Assembly: GCF_000003815.2 (NCBI RefSeq)
Contig: NC_049993.1
Span: forward strand, 5,609,686-5,673,685
Length of the DNA stretch: 64,000 bases
From: Branchiostoma floridae
Taxonomy: Eukaryota; Chordata; Leptocardii; Amphioxiformes; Branchiostomatidae
Direction: 5' to 3'
A program made the position numbers and the translations under genes. A model generated the notes under the pieces. The model was not told the origin of the DNA. It saw only the letters and a list, made by a program, of their open reading frames with translations, and made no database searches. Positions 26,701-39,200 of the stretch are shown in pieces (position 1 is the stretch's first letter; every line of letters begins with the position of its first letter).

Positions 26701-28972
26701 CGTCATTATCAAATTTTACCGAAACTGCCTGATATAATTTCATTCTCACGGTGTGTCTCTCTGCAATCAAAGTTTCTGTGTCCCTTCACAAAAGCTTACA
26801 GCCTTATCTGAGCACATATAGTCCATATGTTCAGGTTGTCCGCCTGCAAACTTCCCCCAACTTTGATCCATCGACAAACATATCGTAGACTGTTGAAGAA
26901 ATAACAACCTTGTTTGCCGCCTGCCGTAGAAATGATAGTACTAAGAAGCGGACAGCATATGCTCTTTTCTGACTAATACATAACCAAAGGAGAAATTGAA
27001 ATGGTAAAATAAAATCCAACGAGGGCTCAAGAGAAAGAAAAAATAAAGAACAGCTGTAAAAAATCTCTCTCCCCATTTTTTCGTTCTCAGCGATTCTATA
27101 TATTCGTGTAATTAATAGTATCATCCATTGCATATTTATTATGATTTGCTCTTTTTTCTAAATAGTTGCCATGGTTTGACACATATTTTCCCAAGTTGTG
27201 ACGGAAAAGGCGATCCTAGATTCCTGACGACGTTTTGTTCTGTCTTTCCATCCTTGAAAATACTACGGCAAAAGCCTACTATCGCAAAAGTGTACACCTG
27301 GTTTTTACAGTCAGCGTGGTAAAAATACAAGGGACGGATTCTCACTTTGCCCATGCTACACTAAAGCAGGGGAAAAACTATTATTTGAGTAGTTTGCGAT
27401 GCGTTTTTTTAGGTTTGCTAAAAAAATCTGTGTGTAGGTACTAGTACCACGTTATGACCCCCCGTTGGTGCTTTCTATACCGAACAGAGGAGTTAAGCAA
27501 GTCGGTAAACAACAAACACGTTCTGCTCGTAAACTGTTGTCCTTGTCGATAATTTGTTTACCAACACCCACAGAAAAGGCCGTGGGTTTATCTGTAACGT
27601 GTTATCGTGTTGGAGAGATCCCACAATACCCGTTCCCTAATGTAGTACCTCTTCAGCGTACTGATAGCGGCCGGAGGGCGGCTCGGAGAATTAACGATGG
27701 GAAAAACGCACAAATCTTCACTTAACGTGAGATACCGATCACTTCTTCCGATTTGCGTGGGATTATAGATGAGCGTTGATATCAAATTAATGAGGGCGAA
27801 GGGGCCATACCTAAATGCAAATATTATATGTAGTTAACCATTTGTTTTTTCACCATCTTTTCGCTCGGTATAGTAGCAAGATATACAACTTGTTTGACTG
27901 AATTTGCTATTTTTGAAAGTCTTCAAAATGGCCTAATGCATATAATCGTTGATTGTAGAGATCTTACGGAGCAAGTCGCAAAACCACTGTACAGTTGAAA
28001 GGGTTAGCACGAAAAGTGATATGTTTTTACAAGTCAGTTCGGGTTATCAAAAATAAAAGTTAGATCATTTCTCTCACTTGCACGTGATTTCTAAAATGTC
28101 CATTCTTGCTGTGAACTGTAAAAGTGAGATCTACCCATGTCCATTAGATGTCAGTCGACAGTTCGGTGTTTTTTGGACTTCACGCGTGTTTGCTATCACA
28201 AGAGTAAGGCATGTACAGGTATAACTATACCAGTTACACGGTTTTTAACCATGAGGGTGGGACAAAGTGAACTACGGATCAATTGCAAAAGCGCAAGGAA
28301 TTTGCTGCGCCCTTGGTATAGAGCGAAAGTACTAGTAACACAGTTTGGTGTTTTTCTGTCAAGTTCTTGGAATAAAATAAGTGGCATATATATTATACTT
28401 TTCTGTTGATTTTGACATTTGCTCTACAAAATATCGACAGCTGACCCTTGTGTAAGATAGATTTATACACAAACGTGGTTTTTACTTGCCTTTATTTATT
28501 TTGGAAGCGAAAAGCGAAACAAACAACATGTGTGTCAACACTTTAGGGTGATGTAAAGCTTGTATTGTATAGAACTGTTGCGGTTCAAAATGTGAAAGAT
28601 TGATATATCATGCCAAATACTTACTACAGTGGATTCCAATTATTTGTATTACGCTTTTTTTGGATAATTCGGGTAATTGTATAGAATTACGAAATCCCAA
28701 ACCATTTGCCATTCATTCTATTGTTTAAGACGTCGCAGAATCGGATAACCCGCCATCTCAAACTTCGGGTTTTTGGATAGAATTACGTCAAGTTACAAAG
28801 AATAAAAATGAGAAAATATACCTAAAATGTCACAAAATGAGTCCAATAGTAACCAATAAATGTATGTATGAAGGCATAAGATCATGATAACGACCATAAG
28901 GAAGGTAGACTTCATCGCAAATCTCGCCGATAGCGTCGATTCCACTCTGTTGCATCTATTTTTACCGGTTTT

Positions 28973-29017
28973 CCTTGCATTCGCTGCCCTAATTTTTTTA
29001 GAGCAGCGAATGCAAGG
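28973..29017. repeat. Perfect 15-bp-stem hairpin
   Basis: CCTTGCATTCGCTGC (28973-28987) and its exact reverse complement (29003-29017) flank a 15-nt AT-rich loop. Weaker pairing (TCTATTTT.../...GAAATAGA) continues outside. Probably a small foldback element. Confidence 0.75.
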
Positions 29018-29922
29018 TGCCCCGTAGAAATAGAATGGTACCTAGGCTAATATTGTGTCATAGCATTTGCCTATTTTTCAGCTCAGCAAAATTTTATGTA
29101 CAAATTGTGTGCAAATTGAAGTCCTGCCACAATTTAAAACATGAACATCGTGAAAAAAGATGTCTGGACCTCTTTTTCAACCTACACTTCTGTCTGTAAA
29201 CGGACTCCGCTAAACCTCCGAGAGTCACAAATGACATCCCTCCTTCCCTAAACTGTTCGCAATTTCCTTTTCCGGTATTCATACCGCACGCTAAACTGAC
29301 ACGCTGTGGAAACCGCACGTAGCGGGCACAAAACGTCGTCTGCAATCCTCTCAGAACGGCGCTGGCGGGGCGGCGACATATGGCCCTTAGAATAACATTT
29401 TCCACTTCCATTTATCCCCGCAACACAACATTAAACATCCCCAGTGACGATGCGCTCGCAGAAGACCAATAAAACCGAGCCATGTAGTCGTTCTTTGTGC
29501 TAGACGTCGCTCTTAGTCAGTAGTCTCTACCAGACTCTGGCCTGGCCGAATAGTACTAGTAATAGGGGACTTTGGCCAAGTTAGGAATAAAAAAAAAAAC
29601 AATGAAAGTTTATTTGCAAGTTCTTGCCCGAGGGCTAATTGTAACATGAAACATACATAGAATATATTAAACATACCTAAAATAAAATACCTTGGTATAG
29701 ATAACAATGGTGACAGGTGACTATTCTATCAATGATATGGACTGCTGAGAGCTACAATCTACGCATTTAAAAGCCTTGTAGGATTTAATTGACCTAGGAG
29801 TAAACTGACCGGCCGGTGGATAGACTGCAAAAGACTGAGATCCCATGGCAACTTATTCATCCCTATTTTGGCCAAATTCCTCTCTTTTTGGTCATCCAGC
29901 TGACACGTCTGCTTGGAGACCA

Positions 29923-30122
29923 CTTAGGCTTAGGTCACATTTCCGAACCGGGACCCGGCCGGCCAGCTTTCGGGAGCGAAAAGAATGATATTAAAGACAT
30001 CAAAATACACAAAATGTCAAAATATGATACATGGGCATGATATGTGTATATTTCTAGCTGTAATTTTGATTTTTCGTTTCTTAGAACATCCCGGCCAGGC
30101 CCCGGTTTGGACCTAAGCCTTA
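29923..30122. mobile_element. Inverted-repeat element, about 200 bp
   Basis: TTAGGCTTAGGTC, then AACCGGGACCCGGCCGG at the left, is matched on the opposite strand at the right end by AAGGCTTAGGTC and AACCGGGGCCTGGCCGG. The centre is AT-rich. MITE-like; family unknown. Confidence 0.65.
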
Positions 30123-32801
30123 GTCAGGATGTACGGAATTCCGACCGCGGACGGGATACTCGCCTTGCACTGGGGACATTCAGCTTGACCAATTATCGGC
30201 TTGGGTTACCGTCTATCGTCGAAAAATGCTGAGAACGCCCCGGAATAACAGACAGGGTGAAAGACAAGTGTCTTCTGACGTAACCTTGACCCACAATGCA
30301 TTCCAAACTCATGCGTTGATTGACAGCTGTGGCGGACGACGTTTAACGATTTCCCGCGCTATACCCAACACTTGCCAGGCGTGTAGTTTACATGTATGAC
30401 AGAAACGCCCCCAGAAATAGATAGGATGAACTATAAGTGCGACGAAATTGTGTGAACTTCACAAGAAAATTGCTACAAATAAATAGATTGATCGTTGTGG
30501 TAATGATGTAAGACTATCCGTTTTGTCAAGGATTGATGATTTTTCTTTCTGATGCTGCAAAGTAGTGACAATCTAAAAGACAAAATGAATAGAAGAAAGA
30601 AAAGAATACATTTAAAACTACGAACCAAACACTAAACCATGCCCAATGTGTACATTTACGCATTGCTCTTTTCGGATCGGACATAACTAGAAACATAAGT
30701 TTTCTAGAACTTTACTTGTATCCAATATTCCATGGCGACTTCCAAAGAGAGAGAGGGAGGGGGAGGGGAGAGAGAGAGACGCTATGCCCTTCCCGACATG
30801 TGGTGGACTCCTTCTGAAACAGAGCAGTGTGTGTGTTCCACGATGTAAGGAAAACCCGCGCCATTGTCCAGGTAAATCCTTGGTCGTGAGCTCCTCTGTC
30901 ATCGCTGGAATCTCCGCATTGTGCCCGCCGGAACTGAAGAGCGCGTCATCGGCAAATGGAAAACACGTAAGCCGCCATGACGGCATCCATGTCTTCCTCT
31001 CCAGCTCTGCTCTCTCCGTCTTCTGAGAATGTCCTTCTGTTATTAAAGGTTAAAACGATAATTCTCTAGAGTTTGGTATCTACAAGGTGAGTCCTTTTAT
31101 TTTCCAAGGATCAGGATTTCTTATCTTAGATAATAGTTACAAAGCAGGAACGTTTTCTTCTTTTATACCTTTCCACTCGGGGGAGTGCGAGACAGTTCGT
31201 TTTTTCATTCAAAAAGAATGTCAGACGAGGACAATGTGGCAATGCAAGTTATTAAATTATTTCGACAGTGCCACGCAAAAAGGGCAGCGGATAGAAGGTA
31301 AAGTAGTCCGATATATTTTTCTCGGGCATATTATTGAAGGCGGAGCCCAACCCACTTCTTCCACCATCTTTTACCTCCACGTCCTTTTTCATGTTAAGAA
31401 GACGACGTGTTTCTTATGTGTCTGTACTTTATTTGAGATTATTCTTGTTTACAATTTACCATTAATTTACACTGATGTTACTTTTCTTATGTAAACGATA
31501 CTACCTTATACTGCTGTATTAGTTTATTTGGTTGGTATTATTTTCTTCCCGCTGTAGTATTGTTATATATTTTTGGATCCGTGGTTTATGTTTATGTTTT
31601 GTCTCAGTTATTGTCTCCATCTCTATTGTCATTATGTATTCTTCTGTTATTTCTGTTTATTTGAAATGCAATAAATATTAAAAAAGAAAGAAAAGAAGAC
31701 GACGTGTTTACTCTTGACAAACAAAGACACTGACAATATTTTTACTGTCGTAATATTAAATGGAATATTGTCAGGTTTTCTCAACACGTAGTGGAAGTAA
31801 GACATGCAGAATGGTTGTAGTTTGTCTACTTGTCGTTAGGAGGCAGCCCATGAAGTGTTTTTTATGGCTTGAACGAAACCACTATCTAAAAGGGGTATCT
31901 TGAGAATACGAAGATGTTTTGTTTAACAATATTTAATTCATAAAGAAAAATAGATAGATTTCGATGTCATCAAATTTTAAATCTTAATCTTTTTTGTGCA
32001 TCAATAATAGTTTTGTACATAAAACAGTCAATTAAGGTAACTAACAAAGACCCCTATTTTCATAAGTAAACTAACCTATTTTCAAAATGGCTACGGAAGA
32101 GTAAAGTTTGGTAGATCTTCCACGTTTTTCAGCCAGTATTCGGCAGAACAATTGTCATCGTCTTCCAATTTCTGTAAACCACATCCTATACATCTGTTCA
32201 AGGTAAACTGAAAATTTTGATTAGAATCTTAAACTTGGTTTTCTAATATAGCGAAGTTTAATGTGTGTGTGAGGGAGGGGGGTGCCACGAAACATGTCTC
32301 TTGCCCGGCCCGAAGTTGCTGTGCAAGTTTTGTAGCAGATGTACTAGAGCAGAAGACGCTTAGAATAAAGGGGATTTTATCTAAAAAGCCTTTGCTTTCT
32401 CAGATTTATTTTGCTGTACATGGGTCTGCCTAATTGCTCTAACGTTAACATGTTTGCGTCTGTTAGTGTTACTCAATTATGGAGCGAATTGAAGATAAAA
32501 CGATAACGTTACAACTGTTCAGCCTTTATACTGACAGCATCAATGCATAATATAAAAACAACCTTATTTATAACCAGAAATGGAGTTTCACACCATCTAA
32601 TAATACTGTGTCTACTAGTCTGTGTAACACAACTCTGCTGTCCGGGGCTGTAACTGGCCCCTCCCTGCAGAGTTTCTAGGAGGCTGAATATTGGGCAACC
32701 TGCTATAAGTGAGATTTAATCAGGCTATCTCTTTACCTGCAGTATTGAGATATGATGCAAACCAGTAACATCTCGGAGAACCTTCCTTTCCCAGAAGGTG
32801 G

Positions 32802-33290
32802 CAGACCAGACTTGTGTGAGGTGCCAGGCTGACGTGTGACGCCTGCATGCGTGTGTGGAGGAAAGGAAACCAGACCAGACTTGTGTGAGGTGCCAGGCTG
32901 ACGTGTGACGCCTGCATGCGTGTGTGGAGGAAAGGAAACCAGACCAGACTTGTGTGAGGTGTCAGGCTGACGTGTGACGCCTGCATGTGTGTGTGGAGGA
33001 AAGGAAACCAGACCAGACTTGTGTGAGGTGTCAGGCTGACGTGTGAGGCCTGCATGTGTGGTGTGGAGGAGAGGACATCAGACCAGACTTGTGTGAGGTG
33101 TCAGGCTGACGTGTGAGGCCTGCATGTGTGTGTGGAGGAGAGGAAACCAGACCAGACTTGTGTGACACTGTGAGGTGTCAGGCTGACGTGTGACGCCTGC
33201 ATGTGTGTGTGGAGGAGAGGAAACCAGACCAGACTTGTGTGAGGTGTCAGGCTGACGTGTGAGGTCTGCATGTGTGTGTGGAGGAAAGGA
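32802..33290 (+). repeat. 69-bp minisatellite running into fukutin exon 1
   Basis: Seven units of about 69 bp start CAGACCAGACTTGTGTGAGG and end GGAGGAAAGGAAAC. Unit starts are near 32802, 32871, 32940, 33009, 33079, 33148 and 33227. The sixth unit carries a small internal duplication. The last unit merges with coding sequence and supplies the proposed fukutin ATG. Confidence 0.92.
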
Positions 33291-36200
33291 AACCTGCGAT
33301 GTTTCATCTTCCTTCTCATCGCCAGCACCTTGTCTCTCATCTTCCAAATATGGTTCATCCACAACAACCCTCAGTTTCAGGTAGGACAACATGAATATTC
33401 ATAAACTACAAACCTTTACTTTGATGAATGACAGTTTATGGTTGAGGCCAAAGGGCAGATGGCAGAGAAGGCTCAGAGGGTAAAAGTGGGTGAAAAGATG
33501 TATAAACTGTCTACAAGTTTCCATAATATTATCATTTTTCTCTTTACGTGAGGCTACTATATTCAGTGTACCTTAACACCACAAACAACCACAAATGGAC
33601 CTATTTAGTAATATGCAGTGTACATGGAGCAAAGACCTTGTCTAACCTTAATCAACAGACCATGTATGACACTCTGGATACAAATATTTTTTTGGGTGCA
33701 ATTTTATAATTATCAACTCACAGTACCTGTTTTTCAGCCCCAGAGCACATATTCATAGGGTTTAATATGTTTCAATTGTACCTCACATATCAGGGTGGTT
33801 CCTTCCAAGGCATGGTCAACAAGTGGCTCAACACAGACAACAAAGATGCTCAAGTGAGTCGCAATGAATAAATTACCAGTACCTTAATATATTGTATTAC
33901 TGTACCAAACTTTTGGTGGTTATCAGGCAGTAGTGTTCATTTTGCTTAAGTCTGTGGGATCAAGTCCAAAGGAATTTGTGACTCACACAGGAATCTGTAT
34001 TGAATTTTCAGAAATCTATGCTTTCCTCATAATTGCCTTGTCATATTGCCTTGCAAGGAAACAAGTCGGGAAAATGTAAAGGCATAGTTGTAAGTTAATC
34101 TGCAGTTTGTATTCCTACAGGAGAATTTGAAACTGTTTATGAAGCATGCGTCCCAAGCCAACCTGCCGTTGTTCCTGATGGACCCCTTTGTGCTGGCAGC
34201 TGTGAGGAATGTGACCAGAGGTTCAGCAGATGAGAGTATGGGCCCACACCACTGTAGATATCTGTGTAGTTCTCAGGGTGTCATCACACTGGGGCTGCTG
34301 GGGGATTCTGATATAAAGGTCAAGGTAGGTTCAATCAAGGAGCTTTTATCAGATCTGATAAAAGCTCCTTGTAAAAAAGCTCCTTGTTCAATCCATCCAG
34401 AAACAAAGTTAGAAAAACCTTGGTTTGTACTTTTTTTGCAGCATTTTAGCCTATAGTTGTCATTTTGAATCACAAAATTTTCCCGATACACTGGTCCTTG
34501 CTGTCGACACTAGACTTTGGATATCTCCATATGTAAATCATATGTAATGCCATCCAGAGAAATAAGGATATAGTCCTTCAAATATTTACATGTTTTATTC
34601 TGTCATATCTTTACGAAAATATAGTGTACATCAAGTCATCAACATAGAACTAATTATAAGGTACAGTACTACATTGCAATATCTAATTGGTCATACTTTT
34701 ACTAATATTTTCCACCATATCTTCCAGCCTGACCTGTTGCAGGATCTCCATGATGATGGTTTCCAGTATGTCATCACTGTGGGTCATGACCCCAGACTGG
34801 CAAGTGTGGCATCTATGGCTGCTGGCAAGGTCAGGTGGGGAGGGGGGATAGTGTACAAGGTCAGGTGGGGAGGGGGGCATAGTGTACAAGGTCAGGTGGG
34901 GAGGGGGGCATAGTGTACAAGGTCAGGTGGGGAGGGGGGCATAGTGTACAAGGTCAGGTGGGGTGGGGGTCATAATCTACAAGGTCAGGTGGGGAGGGGG
35001 GCATAGTGTACAAGGTCAGGCAGGGAGGGGGCATAGTGTACAAGGTCAGGTGGGGAGGGGGCATAGTGTGCAAGGTCAGGTGGGGAGGGGGCATAATGTA
35101 CACGGTCAGGTGGGGAGGGGGGCATAGTGTACACGGTCAGGTGGGGAGGGGGGCATGGTGTACACGGTCAGGTGGGGAGGGGGGCATAGTGTACACGGTC
35201 AGGTGGGGAGGGGGGCATGGTGTACACAGTCAGGTGGGGAGGGGGGCATAGTGTACACAGTGAAGTGTTATCTAGTCCAAATGGCATACTAGTAAATGAG
35301 GAGGAGGTTGTAGTACTGTGGATGGGTGTTGTGATTACAATAGTACAACATTGGTTCCATATTTTACATACAGTCAAGTCTGCCCAAGATGGCCACTCAG
35401 GATAAAAATCTCATTCTGGTCTGTGTGGACAGGTGGTCACTATAGGATTCTCAATGCTTGTGTCAATGGGAATATTATCTAAGGTAGTTGCATTGGCCAG
35501 GTGGTCTTTTTGTAGAGGTGGTCACTTGTACAGGTTTGAAGTTCAGAAACCTTATGAAAATATAAGAACACTGTGTGTGCCTTTATGTCTAAAACCCATC
35601 CCAAACACCAAGGAAGTTATGAAGTCCTTGCAAACAGTATTTCAAATGTGCTGTCCATCACTACAGCACTGTACTATGCCGCCTAGACTGCCTGTGTAAT
35701 CTTACTAAGGTAAGTATGTACAGTATGCTGAATGTACATTGTTTTTTCACCCTGCAGGTTCCGCATCAGATGTTGTTCAGAAGGCACACCTCTGTTATCC
35801 ACATCGTAGTGTTGTACGAGCGTCCGGGCCAGTTCCTGTGGCATGCAGCAGTGGACCCGGAGAAAACACAGGAGTGGATGTCACTGGTGGAAGACAGGGA
35901 ACTACAGTTTGGCGAGTATGAAGGGGCATATGACAAGTAAGTGTTACATGTGAGTGTAGTGTAGTCAAATTATAGCTAAGGCCACACTGGTTTAATTTCA
36001 TGAATGACAGCTGTGCGCGCATCCCTGGTCAATCTGGATTTTATGCTTGCCAGCGGACCTGCTCTCCAGGGAGCATGGGACCACAGTGCCCTTGTTTCCC
36101 TTTTTAGTAAAATTTAAGAATTGCAATAAAATCATTATTGAAATGGCGACAATTGTGCCTTACTGGAGTACCTGTGGTTTAGTGGCATTTTCTTTTGCTG

Positions 36201-39200
36201 GATTTTTCTTTTTTTTTGCCCTTGTGCATTAGTTTTGGGGTCTCCAGACGATGTCATCCATAAAATTAAGTCAGTGTGGTCTTGACTGTCAAAAGTTGAA
36301 ACACCATTCCCGTATTGTGATTTTGAGAGGAGAAAATGGGATTCCTTATGTTGCATCTTGTCAATAGAACTTTAGACGCTATCAACTAATTGATTTGGAA
36401 ACAGTAGTCGTTTATTTATCTTGTGGCAACATCACATTGCTGGGATTCCAACAGTCAATTATACCATGTATGTTTCCTTTCCAGAATGGAGATAGTGCCT
36501 ACCAGACTAGATGGTGTAAAACTCAACATTCCCAAGGACCCATCAGCGTTCCTCCAGCAGATTCCGCATGCCAGGTTCCTGGAGTGTAACTACGCGCAGG
36601 CCAGGAAATTCCACACAGCGTACGGGTCGGACCAGACTGCAGAGGGTGTTGAGTTTGTGGGGAAGGCCAAGTCTCTGCTGTCTCAGGGCAGGGCTGTGCT
36701 GGACAGGATAGGGGTGCGCTTCTGGATGAGCAGTGGGACATGTTTAGGTGGGTACTGGGACAGTGGGACATGTTTAGGTGGGTACTGGGACAGTGGGACA
36801 TGTTTAGGTGGGTACTGGGACAGTGGGACATGTTTAGGTGGGTACTGGGACAGTGGGACATGTTTAGGTGGGTACTGGGACAGTGGGACATGTTTAGGTG
36901 GGTACTGGGACAGTGGGACATGTTTAGGTGGGTACTGGGACAGTGGGACATGTTTAGGTGGGTACTGGGACAGTGGGACATGTTTAGGTGGGTACTGGGA
37001 CAGTGGGACATGTCTATTGGGTACTGGACAGTGGGACATGTTTAGGTGGGTACTGGACAGTGGGACATGTTTAGGTGGGTACTGGGACAGTGGGACATGT
37101 TTAGGTAGGTACTGGGACAGTGGGACATATTTAGGTGGGTACTGGGACAGTGGGACATGTTTAGGTGAGTACTGGGACAGTGGGACATGTTTAGGTGGGT
37201 GCTGTGACAGTGGGACATGTTTAGGTGGGTACTGGGACAGTGGGACATGTTTAGGTGGGTACTGGGACAGGATAGGGGTGCGCTTCTGGATGAGCAGTGG
37301 GACATGTTTAGGTGGGTATGATGATGATGATTGTTTTATCAGAAATGAAGATACCTGGCTACTTCACCGCAAACTTAAAACCACAGCAAACATTTTTCCA
37401 TGGCAGTAAGAGACTACAGTGCATGGTGCTACCGCGAACTTAAAACCACCGCGAACAGTCCTTTTTCCCCGCGAACTTAAATGCATTTACAGTACTAGGA
37501 TAGAGGGGTATAACATGTATGCTGTAAAATGGTTCTAACAATTCCAATACTTCATTACCAATAGTCAAATTTCTTCCTTAAACAATAATGACTGAAATGT
37601 ACTTGTAGTGTACCTTCACAATCGACTTGCACAATATGATAATGTAGCAATTTCCAATCTACTTTTATCATATTGATATTAGGCACATTTATACATAAAA
37701 ATATGAAGCTTCCTGAACCTCTCCTCTTCATCTTTATTGTCATGCATACTTTTACTTATTTCTTCAGTTTTTTTTATTATGTTTCTTCTATTACTCCTTC
37801 TCTTTCTCCACCCCCCTCCTATCCTTCTCACTAGCACTCACTATCTGGTTTATTAGATGTTGATGCTAGATGGCAGCTCACCAGCAGTCTCTGTGTTTAG
37901 GGCTAGCACTGTGTAGTTGAAGATATGAAGATCCTCCTTATCCTTCTCCTTATATCAACAGCCATTATAACCTACCTGTCCTGTATGTCTTCCCCTAGGT
38001 TGGTTCCGACAGTGTGGGATCATCCCCCACAGTAAAGACGTGGATTTTGGGATCTGGATCAAGGATTACAAGGACACACTGATCCCAGCTTTCCAGGCAG
38101 CCGGGCTGCCACTCAAACACAGGTTTGGAAAGGTGGGCAGATATTGTCAATATGTGTGAGGGCTAGGAAGATGTGTGTTACTTTGCAGTCTTTACTGTAA
38201 CTTGTAGGGAAGGGTTCAAGCTAGAAACACAGTTATTGCCAATTGCCAATATGACTTTGTTTTTCTCTGGATTTCTGTCCAGATTCCTGTCCAGGTTTCT
38301 GTCCGTTTTTCCGTCCGGACTGAACTTTTGGCAGTGGGCATCCTAGCGAAACAACCCACCCACCCCTTTTATTAAAAAAAGGAAAAATACTCTAGGTGCC
38401 TTTACCTGCTTTTTGTGGCACATAGCATGAAATTTTTCATTGATTATATCAACCATTCAATTAAATCAAATTATGCTATACAATTCCTTTCTTACTTTCA
38501 AACAAATTAAATTTCAACAAAATTCTTCAGTTCTTTTAATTAAAGGCCTTTGATGAAGCAATCTCACATAAATTATGTTAATCCTTGCAGGAAACTACAC
38601 AACAATGCAATGGCTGCAATTTACCTTGCAAAGCAAAAGTGGGTCCATGATACAATTGGATCAAATTATGCCATACAATTTTTTTTGTATGATTTTCCAT
38701 GCAGGTTGAGGACAGTTTTGAGCTGTCCTTTCAGTCAGGAGACGTCAAACTGGACATTTTCTTCTTCTATGAGGATGATGACATCATGTGGAACGGTGGG
38801 ACACAGGCGCGCACAGGCAAGAAGTTCAAGTAAGCCTTCATTCACTTTGAAAAAAAAGGAGAGTTATGTAGAAGCCTTTTTTACCTTTGCTTGCAAGAGG
38901 AGTGGATGTACAAGTAATGAGAGGTCAGCATTTTGTTGGGTTTATAGATTAAAAAATTTGCATAGCAGTTGTAGTGACTTTTTTGCTACATAACAATAAT
39001 TCTAATCTACCTTACAAAGGTAGATTACTACATCACTAGAACATGCATACTGGTATACATGTATCTAGTGGTTTTGGTTGTTAAATGTAGGGTAACAGTT
39101 CTTGGAAGGGGGCTCACATACATTTAAATTAGACAGACTAGGGATACCATAGAATAAAAAGCCTTTGTGTTATACCACATCCTTGTTATTCACCAATTAC

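Larger units (their letters stand above)
22767..33269. other. FoxE 3' UTR and FoxE-fukutin intergenic region
   Basis: About 10.5 kb without a recognisable exon. It contains three foldback or inverted-repeat structures (annotated separately), a purine-rich GAGA/GGGA tract near 30748-30778 and the first fukutin minisatellite at its end. Local blocks near 11.94-12.06 kb and 28.65-28.80 kb share phrases such as AACCCAAACCATTT/AATCCCAAACCATTT, so a diverged repeat family is present on both sides of FoxE. Confidence 0.5.

Noticed and set aside
32720..33392. Open frames on the minus strand with HTHMQASHVSLTPHTSLVW-type repeats
   Set aside because: These are readings of the 69-bp minisatellite in an arbitrary frame; no gene context.
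34829..35262. Possible CRISPR-like array because of regular 30-bp spacing
   Set aside because: The whole unit repeats with no unique spacers, and the context is a eukaryotic intron; it is a minisatellite.
36523..37039. Minus-strand and alternative-frame repeat proteins over the exon 6 minisatellite
   Set aside because: Shadows of the 30-bp array; only the + frame continuous with fukutin exon 6 has biological support.
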